Source: DASRIA01 sp035650255 (GTDB taxonomy: Bacteria > Actinomycetota > Thermoleophilia > Solirubrobacterales > JBBDJG01). Taken from it: a stretch of 64,000 bases of DNA. The notes under the pieces are model-generated. The model was not told where the DNA came from. It ran no database searches and saw only the letters and a list, made by a program, of their open reading frames with translations. The position numbers and the translations under genes were made by a program. Positions within the stretch are counted from its first letter, which is position 1. The number at the start of each line of letters is the position of its first letter. This document shows positions 24,796 through 33,528 of this stretch, piece by piece. The stretch is taken from positions 1 through 64,000 of the forward strand of contig DASRIA010000086.1 in NCBI GenBank assembly GCA_035650255.1. The letters run 5' to 3'.

Positions 24796-26565
24796 TTGGT
24801 CGATCCGCGCATCTACAGGGCGTCATTCGTCCTTGCCGCGCTGGCGCTCGTCGTGGTGATGTTCTCCCTCGAGTCGCGTCCCAGGCCCCATGCATCGGAT
24901 CTCGCGCCCGAGGCCGTGAGCGGCACCGACGCGTTTGCCGAGACGGGGAGGCTGGCCGCGCGCTACCCGGACAGGCGCCCGGGGAGCCCGGACGACGCCG
25001 CCCTGGGGGGCTTGGTGCAGCAGCGGTTCCGCGACCTCGGCATGGAGGTCTCCACCCAGCGGTTCTTCACCGAGGTGGACGGCAAGGACGCGGAGCTGAC
25101 CAACGTGATCGGCAGGCTGCGCGGCCGGTCGGACCGGCAGGTCGTGATCCTCGCGCACCGGGATGCGGTCTCGCGCCCGGGCGCGGCGGCCGCCTCGAAC
25201 ACCGCCATGCTGCTCGAGCTCGCGCAGGCGATGGACGCGCTCGATCGCCGCCGGACGATGGTCTTCGTGTCGGCCGACGGCGGCTCCGAGGGCATGGAGG
25301 GAGCCCAGCGCTTCGCCGAGCGCTACGTGGACCGGCAGAAGGTCGAAGTCGCCATGGTCCTCGACGACCTCGGCGCGGCCGACCGCCGCCGGCCGTACGT
25401 CGTCCCGTGGTCCTCCGGCTCGAGTCGCGCGTCGCTGGCCGCGGCCCGCACCATGGACGCGGCGCTCGTGCGCGAGACGGGCGGTGGCGGCGGATCGGAG
25501 TCGTGGCTCGGCCAGGTCGTGCACCTGGCGTGGCCGGTGACCGTGCGCGAGCAGGGGCCGCTCGTGCGCGAGGGCATCGACGCGCTCACCCTGACCGCGC
25601 GCGCGGAGCTGCCGCGAGGATCCGGCAGCGACACGATGGAGACGATCTCGGAGAACGGCCTCGGCCGGTTCGGCCGGGCGGCGTTCGCGACCGCGCTGGC
25701 GTTCGACTCGCCCGGCTACCGCGGCAAGCCGCCGTCGCGCTACCTCACCGCCGGCCGCAACGTGATCCCAGGCTGGTCGCTCGCGCTGTTCGCAGTCGGC
25801 CTGATACTGCCCGCAGTGATCACGGCGGTCGACGCCGTGGCGCGCGCCGGGCGGCGCGGTGCTCCGGTCGGCCCGTGGATGCGCTGGTCGCTCGCCACCG
25901 CGCTCCCGTTCGCGCTCACGGTCGTCGGCGCGCTGGCATTCGAGCTGGTCGGGTGGCTGCCGGGCAGCGTCGCGGAGACCGTCTCACCGGCCACCCGGCT
26001 GTCGGTCGGCGAGGCGCTCGGCCCGCTGCTCGCCCTGGGCGTGCTGTTCGCCGTCTCGTGGGTCGTGGTGCGCCGCATCGCGCTCGGCGACGTGCGACCG
26101 CGGAGACTGGCTTCGGAGGGAGCGGCCGCGGCGCTCGCGCTGCTGCTGTCGGTGCAGGTCCTGATCATCTGCGCGATCAACCCGTTCACCGCGCTCCTGC
26201 TCGTCCCGGCCGCACACCTGTGCCTGCTCGCCGCGCTGTCCGAGTCGCCGCGCCGCGCGCTGCTGGCCGCGGCGCTGGTCGCGGGCGCGCTGGCGCTGCC
26301 GGTGCTCGCGATGCTCTACTACGGCGCGCGCTTCGACCTCGGCCTGTCACTGCACAACTATCTGCTGCTGGTCGTCTCGACCGCGGGGGGATCGGTGGGG
26401 AGCGCGGTGCTCGGCTCGCTGGTCGCAGGCAGCCTCACCGCCAGCGCGTTGCTGGCGGTCCGCGGCGGCGCGGCCGGCACGGCCCCGGAGATCACCGTCC
26501 GCGGCCCCCTGTCGTACGCCGGCCCCGGCTCGCTGGGCGGGACGGAGTCGGCGCTGCGCCGCTGA
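24796..26565 (+). CDS. M28-like aminopeptidase domain fused to a multi-pass membrane domain
   Basis: A 589-aa protein with an N-terminal anchor (ASFVLAALALVVVMFSL), a periplasmic M28-like domain at about 40-290 and about seven membrane helices at about 315-560. The M28 core VVILAHRDAV keeps an HxD pair, but the metal-bridging Asp position reads AAAASNTAMLLELA where typical enzymes have GADDNxxG. The EExG region reads SADGGSEGMEGA. It may therefore be inactive or use an altered site. The start is TTG 24796, just downstream of TATACA. It is divergent from the response regulator gene. Confidence 0.75.
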   Translation: MVDPRIYRASFVLAALALVVVMFSLESRPRPHASDLAPEAVSGTDAFAETGRLAARYPDRRPGSPDDAALGGLVQQRFRDLGMEVSTQRFFTEVDGKDAELTNVIGRLRGRSDRQVVILAHRDAVSRPGAAAASNTAMLLELAQAMDALDRRRTMVFVSADGGSEGMEGAQRFAERYVDRQKVEVAMVLDDLGAADRRRPYVVPWSSGSSRASLAAARTMDAALVRETGGGGGSESWLGQVVHLAWPVTVREQGPLVREGIDALTLTARAELPRGSGSDTMETISENGLGRFGRAAFATALAFDSPGYRGKPPSRYLTAGRNVIPGWSLALFAVGLILPAVITAVDAVARAGRRGAPVGPWMRWSLATALPFALTVVGALAFELVGWLPGSVAETVSPATRLSVGEALGPLLALGVLFAVSWVVVRRIALGDVRPRRLASEGAAAALALLLSVQVLIICAINPFTALLLVPAAHLCLLAALSESPRRALLAAALVAGALALPVLAMLYYGARFDLGLSLHNYLLLVVSTAGGSVGSAVLGSLVAGSLTASALLAVRGGAAGTAPEITVRGPLSYAGPGSLGGTESALRR

Positions 26566-26573
26566 TCGGCCCC

Positions 26574-26597
26574 GTGACCGTCGGTGAGCCCGGTCAC
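26574..26597 (+). terminator. Hairpin after the M28-like gene
   Basis: GTGACCG pairs with CGGTCAC around a 10-nt loop, starting 9 nt after the stop at 26565 and before the small FlgM-like ORF. There is no T-run. Confidence 0.4.
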
Positions 26598-26663
26598 TCA
26601 GGCGTGGACGGCAGTCGTATCCCGCCGGTGATCGGCGCCGTCGATAAGAAGGGCGATCCGGCA

Positions 26664-26873
26664 ATGAGCTCCTCGCTGACAGAGCCGCGTCACGCAGATC
26701 ACAAGCTGGTCAAGCGCGCGGTCAAGTGCAACAGCTACACGGTCGATCCCGACCGCGTCGCGACGGCGCTGATCGTCAAGCTGGTCCAGGAGACCCTGGC
26801 GCCGCATCCGCCGGCGAAAAGTGGTCCCACCCACGCAAACGGCACGGGCGGCCGTCTGCGTCAAGCAGCCTGA
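26664..26873 (+). CDS. Small FlgM-like (anti-sigma-28 C-terminal domain-like) protein
   Basis: A 69-aa ORF starting at ATG 26664 with GAAGGG about 9 nt upstream. The central stretch KCNSYTVDPDRVATALI resembles the FlgM C-terminal helix region (xxYxVDxxxVAxAI), which binds sigma-28-type factors. No flagellar genes are in the window, so if real it may act on another sigma factor or be a domain remnant. The last third overlaps the 3' end of thiL on the opposite strand (26776-26873), but the FlgM-like part lies outside that overlap. Confidence 0.5.
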   Translation: MSSSLTEPRHADHKLVKRAVKCNSYTVDPDRVATALIVKLVQETLAPHPPAKSGPTHANGTGGRLRQAA

Positions 26874-27807
26874 CCGGGTCCCCCGTCTCCTCCCCGCCGG
26901 GCAGGACGCGGCCGATCCATGTCACTGCGGCTCCGGCCGCGGTGGCCGCACGTTCGATCTCCGCGCCGGCGGCGGGCGGGGCGGTGAACAGCAGCTCGTA
27001 GTCCTCGCCGGCGGTCGCCGCGAGCTCCAGCGGGTCGAGCCCGTGGTCGCGCGCGACCTCCGCGACGCCCTCCTCGACCGGCAGGTCCGCGAGGCGCACC
27101 TCGGCCGTCACGCCGCTGCGCTCGCAGATGCGCGCCGTATCTGAGGCGATCCCGTCGCTCACGTCGAGCATCGCGTGCACGCCCGCGGCCACGAGCGCCC
27201 GGCCGGCAGCAAGCTGCGGACGCGGGCGCAGGTGACGGTCGAGCAGGTGCTCGCCGGCCTGCGCATCCATCCCGGGGTGCTTGCGCTCCAGCAGCAGCCG
27301 GCCCGCGCCCGACCCGCCCAGCGTGCCGGTCACGCCGATCACGTCGCCGGGCGCTGCCGCGTCGCGTCGCGCAAGCTCCTCCTCGCTGCCGACGTAGCCC
27401 ACGACCGTCACGGTGACGAACAGCTCGTCCGCGCGGGTCAGGTCTCCGCCGCAGATCACCACGTCGGTGGCGGCCGCGAGTGCGCCGGCGCCGTCGGCCA
27501 GCTCCAGCACCTCCCGCTCGCCCAGGTGGCCGGGCACGCCGAGGGCGATGTACGCCTCCCCGGGAACCGCGCCCATCGCGGCGAGGTCCGACAGCGATGC
27601 CGCGAGGCACTTGTGGCCGAGATCGCGCAGCGACGTGGTCACGAGCCGGAAGTGGACACCCTCCACGAACGAGTCGATCGACGTCACGGCGATCGCGCCG
27701 CCGGGCCGCACCGCGGCGGCGTCATCGCCCGAGCCGACGACGACGCGGTCTCCGCTCGAGCCCAGCCGCTCGCGCATCTTCGCGATCAGGTCGAACTCGC
27801 TGATCAA
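26776..27807 (-). CDS. thiL: Thiamine-monophosphate kinase
   Basis: A 343-aa enzyme phosphorylating thiamine phosphate to the diphosphate cofactor. Motifs are SEFDLIAKMRERLG at the N-terminus, VVGSGDDAAAV, SIDSFVEGVHFRL, KCLAASLSDLAAMGA (Mg/ATP loops), MLDVSDGIASDTARIC, and the C-terminal GWDHF. The start is TTG 27807 inside the stop of the upstream membrane transferase (TTGA overlap); the open frame extends further but lacks family sequence. No other thiamine gene is nearby. Confidence 0.93.
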   Translation of the reverse strand: MISEFDLIAKMRERLGSSGDRVVVGSGDDAAAVRPGGAIAVTSIDSFVEGVHFRLVTTSLRDLGHKCLAASLSDLAAMGAVPGEAYIALGVPGHLGEREVLELADGAGALAAATDVVICGGDLTRADELFVTVTVVGYVGSEEELARRDAAAPGDVIGVTGTLGGSGAGRLLLERKHPGMDAQAGEHLLDRHLRPRPQLAAGRALVAAGVHAMLDVSDGIASDTARICERSGVTAEVRLADLPVEEGVAEVARDHGLDPLELAATAGEDYELLFTAPPAAGAEIERAATAAGAAVTWIGRVLPGGEETGDPVRLLDADGRPCRLRGWDHFSPADAAPGSPGPA

Positions 27808-29153
27808 TATGGGGAAAACGGTTCGAGCGGCACGGCGATCACCATCATGTAAGCGCACAGCACGATGCTCGCGGCGACCAGCCGGCGATCCCCGCCGAGC
27901 GCGGCCAGCGGCAGCAGCCAGATCGCGTACCAGGGCACGAGCCACGCCGTCGTGAGGAGCACGCCGAGCGTCGCCCATCCGGCCGGGGCGATCCACCCGC
28001 CCGGCATGGCCCGGCGGCGCCACGCGGTGCGCAGCAGCAAGGCGACCGCGCCGATCAGCGCGAGCCCCAGCACCGCGCGCGTGTAATCGACCATGTCCGC
28101 GGCCGAGCCCCCGCCCAGCCCGGCGATCGCGTCGGCGCTGCGCTGCGGGATGCTCCAGCGGCTGGTGCGCTCCTGGTTGTCACCCAGCAGGGCGAACGCC
28201 TCCAGCGCGCTGTCGCCGAACGCGATCAGCGCGACGGCGACCGCCAGCGCGGCACCGCCGATCGCGCCGGCCAGCAGCGCGCCCCGGCGGCGCGCGCCGA
28301 TCAGCATGAAGGGCCCGAGCACCGCGGCCGAGACCTTCACGGCGCCGGACAGGGCGGTGAGGCCGCCGGCCAGGACCTCGCGGCCGGCCACCAGTGCGGC
28401 GACGCCGCCCATCCACAGGAGCACCGTGAGGGCGTCGTTGTGCGCGCCGCCGACGACGTGGACCAGCACGAGCGGGTTCAGGCCCACGATCAGCGCGGGC
28501 AGCCGTGGGTCGCGGCCGAGCCCGCGGGCGCACCGCCAGACCAGCGCCACGATCCCGAGGCTGGCGAGCGCGGCCACCGCCTTGAGGGTCCAGAACGCGA
28601 AGGGGGCACCGGTCTTCGCGAGCGGGAACGTCGCCACCGTGAACACGGGCCCGTAGACGCTGGTGAAGTCCTTCGACCCCGCAAACGGGTAGACCGCATC
28701 CCCCGGCGCGTCGCTGGGGCTGTGGGTGTACGGGTCGAGGCCGTGCACGACGTCGAGGCGCGCGTAGGCGATGTAGCTGAACACGTCCTGCGAGAGCAGC
28801 GGCGGCGCCAGCAGGAACAGCACGTGCGCTGCAGCGATCGCGCCCGCGACGGTGCGCGTGCTGAACGCGCTCGCGTGCGCGAGCACGGCGCAGTAGGCGA
28901 GCAGCGCGATCCACAGCCCGGCGTAGAACAGCGGGCCGCCGAGGCCGCCGTCGGCGAATCCCGCCGCGAGCGGCTCGAACGGCCCCAGCAGCCAGTCGGG
29001 GGAGCCGCCGGCCGTGGTCGCCAGCACGACGTTCGAGCCGCGCGCCGCCCACAGGACAGCCAGCGCCACGTACGTGGCGCCCAGGACGCCGAGCGCTGCG
29101 CGGGCGCTACTGCCCGGGGCCGTTACCGGGCGCGGTCCCGGCTCCGCCGCCAC
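27804..29153 (-). CDS. Polyprenyl-phosphate-dependent mannosyltransferase-like membrane protein (GT-C, MptB/GT87 type)
   Basis: A protein of about 449 aa with ten or more membrane helices. The extracytoplasmic motif LLSQDVFSYIAYARL followed by GLDPY and SVYGPVFT is typical of GT-C mannosyltransferases that use polyprenyl-phosphate-mannose to extend lipoglycans; LVGGAHND-like NPLVLVHVVGGAHNDALT also fits. The start is uncertain: GTG 29153 is chosen, ATG 29189 would overlap the PBP gene by 83 nt. It lies in a leftward transcript PBP - this gene - thiL. Confidence 0.82.
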   Translation of the reverse strand: MAAEPGPRPVTAPGSSARAALGVLGATYVALAVLWAARGSNVVLATTAGGSPDWLLGPFEPLAAGFADGGLGGPLFYAGLWIALLAYCAVLAHASAFSTRTVAGAIAAAHVLFLLAPPLLSQDVFSYIAYARLDVVHGLDPYTHSPSDAPGDAVYPFAGSKDFTSVYGPVFTVATFPLAKTGAPFAFWTLKAVAALASLGIVALVWRCARGLGRDPRLPALIVGLNPLVLVHVVGGAHNDALTVLLWMGGVAALVAGREVLAGGLTALSGAVKVSAAVLGPFMLIGARRRGALLAGAIGGAALAVAVALIAFGDSALEAFALLGDNQERTSRWSIPQRSADAIAGLGGGSAADMVDYTRAVLGLALIGAVALLLRTAWRRRAMPGGWIAPAGWATLGVLLTTAWLVPWYAIWLLPLAALGGDRRLVAASIVLCAYMMVIAVPLEPFSPY

Positions 29154-31200
29154 CGTTGTCGGCGGGAGGGCTCCCGTTGGGCTCCCCATAGAGACGCGGA
29201 TCGTAGCCTTGGTAGCCGCCGCCCGTGGAGTCGCCGTAGTCGTACGACTGCCCGCCGATGCTGTACTCGGTGCCGCCCTTCGAGTACTTGCCGAAGAACG
29301 GCGACCAGCTGATCGTGCTCTTCGGCCGCGGGAAGTCGCTGCAGTTCTTGCCTTTCGCGACCTGCATGAACTTGTTCCAGATCATCGCGGGGAACGTTCC
29401 GCCCGCGACCGAGATCCCGTGCACGCTGCGCATCTCCTTGAGCGCGTCCGGATACCCGACCCACACGGCCGTGGCGAGATGCGGCGTGAAGCCGTCGTAC
29501 CAGGCGTCGTTGAAGTTGTCGGTGGTGCCGGTCTTGCCCGCCGACGGGCAGTTGATGTTGGCGCGGGTGCCGGTTCCCTGCGTCACGTTCTGCTTCAGGA
29601 TCTTGGTGACCTCGTATGCCACCGCGTCCGAGAACACGCGCTCGCGCTTCGGCTTGCCCAGCTCCTCGACGTCGCCGTCGGGGAACTTCACGCGCAGGAT
29701 CGCGATCGGCTTGTTGCGGATGCCGCCGGACGCAAGGGTCGCGTACGCGTTCGCCATCTCGAGCGGTGACACGCCCCGCTTCAGGCCGCCGAGGCCCTCG
29801 GCCGGGTAGCCGTCGAGCTTGGTCGTGATCCCCATCTCCTTCGCCGTGTCGGCGACGCTCTGCGGGCCGAGGTCGAGGTCCAGTTGCGCGTACACGGTGT
29901 TGTCCGACTTCAGCGTGGCGCGCGCCACGTTCATCGAGCCGCTGTAGGACTGGTCGTAGGTCTGCACCTTCCACGGGCCGTAGTCGCGGGTCTGGAGATC
30001 GAGCGGCCGGGACACGTAACTCGTCGAGTACGGGTTGACGCCGCGCTTCACGGCCGTCGTGAGGACGAACGTCTTGAAGGCAGAACCGGGCTGGCGGTGG
30101 CCCTGCGCCGCAAGGTTGTACTGGTTGTGCTTGTACTTGGAGCTCGACGCCATGGCCTTGATGTAGCCCGTGCGCGGATCGATTGCGACGACCGCCGAGC
30201 TCGGGTCGCCCGCGTAGTTGAGCGTCGAGTCGATCGCGTTGCGGCCCGCAGTCTGGAGCTTCGGATCGATCGTCGTGTAGATCTTCAGCCCGCCCTTGCG
30301 GACCGTGTTGACGCCGAACTTGTCGATCAGCTGCTGTTTGACGAAGTCGAAGAAGAACGGCTCGCGGATCTTTATGTAGAGGTCGCCGCGGCGCACGCCG
30401 AGCTTCGCGCGCCGGGCCTCCTGCGCGCGCGCGTGCGTGATGTAGCCGAGCTCGGCCATCTTCGAGAGCACCTTGTTGCGGCGCTCGAGCGCGTCGCGCT
30501 TGTTCTGGAACGGGTTCAGCCGGCTGGGCGCCTGCGGCAGGCCGGCGAGCAGCGCCGACTCCTCGAGCGTCAGGTCCTTGGCGGGCTTGTCGAAGAAGGT
30601 CTGCGCGGCCGCCTGGACGCCGACCGCGGTCTGGCCGTCGACCGTTCCGTAAGGCACCGAGTTGAGATAGCTCTGCAGGATCCAGCGCTTGGAGTGCTGG
30701 TCCTCCAGCTCCTCTGCCAGGCGAGCCTCCCTGATCTTGCGCTCGAGCGTGCGCTCGCGGCCGACGTAGAGGTTGCGGACGAGCTGCATCGTGATCGTCG
30801 AGCCGCCCTCGACCGCCTTGCCCGCCTCGAGGTTCTTGAACGCGGCGCGCACGATGCCCTCGTAGTCGACGCCACCGTGCTCGTAGTAGCGCTCGTCCTC
30901 GATCGCGATGGTCGCCGCCTGCATGGACTCCGGGATGCGCTGGAGAGGGATCGGCGTCCTGATCTCGTCGGACTGGATGTAGCCCAGCCGCGAGCCGTCC
31001 GCGGCGAACACGACCGAGCTGGTGCCCTGGTCGATCGGCTTCAGCGTCTCGAGCGCCGGCGCCGACGCCGCCACCGAGAGCACATAGCCGGCGCCGGAGA
31101 GCGCCGCGATCCCGCCGATCGCGAGCAACACGACCACGCCCAGCAGGAGCTTGCTGGGGCGGTGCCTGCGCCGGTGGCGCTGTCGCGCGCGATAGGTCAA
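29107..31200 (-). CDS. Class A penicillin-binding protein (transglycosylase/transpeptidase)
   Basis: A 697-aa bifunctional peptidoglycan synthase. It has an Arg/His-rich cytoplasmic tail, one anchor helix (about 22-45), a GT51 domain with IAIEDERYYEHGGVDYEG and EGGSTITMQLVRNLYVGRERT, and a transpeptidase domain with SxxK in GSAFKTF, SxN in KSDNTVYAQ and KTG in SAGKTGTTDN. A Gly/Pro/Asn-rich tail ends the protein. The start is taken at TTG 31200, the only usual start between the upstream stop region and the anchor helix; the support for it is modest because no ribosome binding site is visible. Confidence 0.93.
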   Translation of the reverse strand: MTYRARQRHRRRHRPSKLLLGVVVLLAIGGIAALSGAGYVLSVAASAPALETLKPIDQGTSSVVFAADGSRLGYIQSDEIRTPIPLQRIPESMQAATIAIEDERYYEHGGVDYEGIVRAAFKNLEAGKAVEGGSTITMQLVRNLYVGRERTLERKIREARLAEELEDQHSKRWILQSYLNSVPYGTVDGQTAVGVQAAAQTFFDKPAKDLTLEESALLAGLPQAPSRLNPFQNKRDALERRNKVLSKMAELGYITHARAQEARRAKLGVRRGDLYIKIREPFFFDFVKQQLIDKFGVNTVRKGGLKIYTTIDPKLQTAGRNAIDSTLNYAGDPSSAVVAIDPRTGYIKAMASSSKYKHNQYNLAAQGHRQPGSAFKTFVLTTAVKRGVNPYSTSYVSRPLDLQTRDYGPWKVQTYDQSYSGSMNVARATLKSDNTVYAQLDLDLGPQSVADTAKEMGITTKLDGYPAEGLGGLKRGVSPLEMANAYATLASGGIRNKPIAILRVKFPDGDVEELGKPKRERVFSDAVAYEVTKILKQNVTQGTGTRANINCPSAGKTGTTDNFNDAWYDGFTPHLATAVWVGYPDALKEMRSVHGISVAGGTFPAMIWNKFMQVAKGKNCSDFPRPKSTISWSPFFGKYSKGGTEYSIGGQSYDYGDSTGGGYQGYDPRLYGEPNGSPPADNGGGGAGTAPGNGPGQ

Positions 31201-31268
31201 GTGATCTAAGTGCGGCGCCCTTGGGTTCGGATCCAGCGCCTCGGTCCCTGCCAGGGAGTGAGAAAGCG

Positions 31269-31274
31269 AGTATA
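31269..31274 (-). promoter_or_regulatory. Candidate -10 element (TATACT) for the PBP gene
   Basis: TATACT on the minus strand is one base from consensus and would start a leader of about 60 nt into the PBP gene. It lies in the 117-bp divergent gap with the molybdopterin oxidoreductase gene. I find no -35 match. Confidence 0.35.
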
Positions 31275-31304
31275 GACCTGCAAAATCGGCTCTCCGCCGG
31301 GTGT

Positions 31305-31310
31305 TAGACT
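31305..31310 (+). promoter_or_regulatory. Candidate -10 element (TAGACT) for a leaderless molybdo-oxidoreductase gene
   Basis: TAGACT fits TANNNT and is followed by 7 nt and then the GTG start at 31318, exactly the spacing expected when the transcript begins on the start codon. There is no ribosome binding site. Confidence 0.45.
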
Positions 31311-31317
31311 CGGCCGC

Positions 31318-33519
31318 GTGGCGGTGGACGAGAGGGTCACCTTCTGTCGCATCTGCGAGCCGTTGTGCGGCATGGTCGCCACGGTCGAGAACGGCCGCCT
31401 GACCCAGCTCCGCCCCGACCGCGAGCATCCCCTGTCGCAGGGCTATGCCTGCCCGAAGGGCATCGCGATGGCCGACGTGCAGAACGACCCCGACCGCGTC
31501 GTCCATCCACTGAAGCGGACCGGCGGCCCGGGGGAGTTCGAGCCGGTCACGTGGGAGGAGGCGATGAGCGACATCGCCGCCCGCCTGCGGGCAATCATCG
31601 ACCGCCACGGCAGCCAGTCGGTCGGCTGGTACATGGGCAACCCCGGCGCGTTCAGCTACAGCCACACGCTGTGGGCCAAGGGCTTCCTCGACGGGCTCGG
31701 CAGCCCGCACTACTACTCCGCCGGATCGCAGGACGTGAACAACCGGTTCGCGGCGTCGGCGCTGCTGTACGGCTCGCCGCTGCTCGTGCCGATTCCCGAC
31801 CTCAACCGCACCGACTTCCTCTTCATGGTCGGGGCAAACCCGCTCGTCTCGCACGGCTCCGTGCTCTCCGCACCCCGCGTGCGCGAGGGGCTGAACGCGG
31901 TGGTGGACCGGGGCGGGCGCATCGTCGTGGTCGATCCCCGCCGCTCCGAGACCGCGCGCCAGTTCGAGCACGTGCCGATCCGCCCCGACACCGATGCCTG
32001 GCTGCTGCTCGGGATGCTGCACGTGATCTTCGCCGAGGGCCTTGCCGATCGCGCGGCGATCGCGCGCCAGGCGCGCGGCGTGGAGGCCCTGGAGGCGCAC
32101 GCGGCGCGCTTCGACCCAGAGCGCACCGCAGCGGTCACCGGCGTGCCCGCCGCGACGGTGCGCGAGCTTGCGCGCGCGTTTGCGGCCGCGCCGAGCGCGG
32201 CGGCGTACGGCCGCACCGGCTCGTGCCTCGGCCGCTTCGGCACGCTGGTCGCCTACCTGCTCGACGCGTTGAACGCCGTCACCGGGAATCTCGACAAGCC
32301 GGGTGGAGCGGTGTTCGGGCGCCCGCCGATCGCGCTCGACGAGATCGCCGAGAAGGCGGGTCTCGCCACGTACGGCCAGGAGCGGTCGCGCATCGGCGGC
32401 TTCCCCGACGTGATCGGCAATCTCCCCGCGACGCTGATCCCGGAGGAGATCACCACTCCCGGCGAGCGTCAGCTCCGTGCCTTCTTCGTCTCGGCCGGGA
32501 ACCCCGTGCTGTCCGTTCCCAACGGGAAGGCGATCGCGGACGCCTTCGAGCAGCTGGACCTGCTGGTCTCGCTCGACTTCTATGTGAGCGACACGAGCCG
32601 GCACGCGGACTACGTGCTGCCCGCGACCACGTTCCTCGAGCGCGAGGACGTGCCGGTCGCGTTCCTCGGTTTCTTCAGCACGCCGTTCATGCAGGTCACG
32701 GAGGCCGTCGTGCCGCCGCGTGGCCAGGCGCGCCAGGAGTGGCGCATCATCGACGACCTCTCGCGCCGGATCGGCGTCGCGCCCTACTCCTTGAAGCCGC
32801 TGCGCACCCTCGCGCGGCTGGGCTACCGCATCTCGCCGCGCCGCCTGATCGACGCGGTCCTGCGCACCGGTCCGGCAGGCGACTGGTTCGGCCTCAAGCC
32901 CGCCGGCCTCTCGCTCAAGAAGGTCGCGCGCTCACCCCACGGCATCGTGCTGGGCGATCATCTCCAGACCGGCGTGCTGGGTGACCGCGTGCGCCACCCC
33001 GACCACCGCGTGCACGTCGGTGACCCCACGGTGCTGGCCGAGGTCGAGCGGCTCGAAGGCGCGAACGGCGCCGGGCCGCAGTTCCCGCTCAGCCTGATCG
33101 GGCTGCGCGAGCTGCGCTCCCACAACTCCTGGATGCACAACTCGCCGCTGCTCATGCGCGGCGGGCGCACGCACGCGTTGCGGATGCATCCCGACGACGC
33201 CGCGGCAGCGGACCTCGCCGACGGCGAGGCCGCCCGCATCACGTCCGCATCGGGGGCGATCGAGGTGCCCGTCACGATCACCGACGAGATGACGCCCGGT
33301 ACCGTGGCCCTGCCGCACGGATGGGGTCACCGCGGGGGCGGCTGGAAGCTCGCCAACGAGGCAGGCGGGGCGAACGTGAACGAGCTTGCGCCGCACGGGG
33401 TGGAGAGCCTCGAACGGCTGGCAGGAATGGCCCACCTGAACGGCATCCCCGTGCGCGTGGAGGCGGTCGCCGCGGCCCCGCGGGAGCACGCCGCCGAACC
33501 GGCCTCCGCCGCCGTCTAG
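31318..33519 (+). CDS. Molybdopterin-dependent oxidoreductase with N-terminal 4Fe-4S cluster
   Basis: A 733-aa member of the formate dehydrogenase/DMSO-reductase superfamily. Cluster-binding cysteines are in FCRICEPLCGM and the distal CPKG. Domains for bis-MGD binding follow (VDPRRSETARQF, GRTGSCLGRFGTL, FVSAGNPVLSVPNGK), and the C-terminal beta-barrel begins near ELRSHNSWMHN. There is no Tat signal, so it is cytoplasmic, and there is no partner subunit nearby. The substrate cannot be told from sequence; formate and other small oxidants are possible. Confidence 0.9.
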   Translation: MAVDERVTFCRICEPLCGMVATVENGRLTQLRPDREHPLSQGYACPKGIAMADVQNDPDRVVHPLKRTGGPGEFEPVTWEEAMSDIAARLRAIIDRHGSQSVGWYMGNPGAFSYSHTLWAKGFLDGLGSPHYYSAGSQDVNNRFAASALLYGSPLLVPIPDLNRTDFLFMVGANPLVSHGSVLSAPRVREGLNAVVDRGGRIVVVDPRRSETARQFEHVPIRPDTDAWLLLGMLHVIFAEGLADRAAIARQARGVEALEAHAARFDPERTAAVTGVPAATVRELARAFAAAPSAAAYGRTGSCLGRFGTLVAYLLDALNAVTGNLDKPGGAVFGRPPIALDEIAEKAGLATYGQERSRIGGFPDVIGNLPATLIPEEITTPGERQLRAFFVSAGNPVLSVPNGKAIADAFEQLDLLVSLDFYVSDTSRHADYVLPATTFLEREDVPVAFLGFFSTPFMQVTEAVVPPRGQARQEWRIIDDLSRRIGVAPYSLKPLRTLARLGYRISPRRLIDAVLRTGPAGDWFGLKPAGLSLKKVARSPHGIVLGDHLQTGVLGDRVRHPDHRVHVGDPTVLAEVERLEGANGAGPQFPLSLIGLRELRSHNSWMHNSPLLMRGGRTHALRMHPDDAAAADLADGEAARITSASGAIEVPVTITDEMTPGTVALPHGWGHRGGGWKLANEAGGANVNELAPHGVESLERLAGMAHLNGIPVRVEAVAAAPREHAAEPASAAV

Positions 33520-33528
33520 CTGACCACC

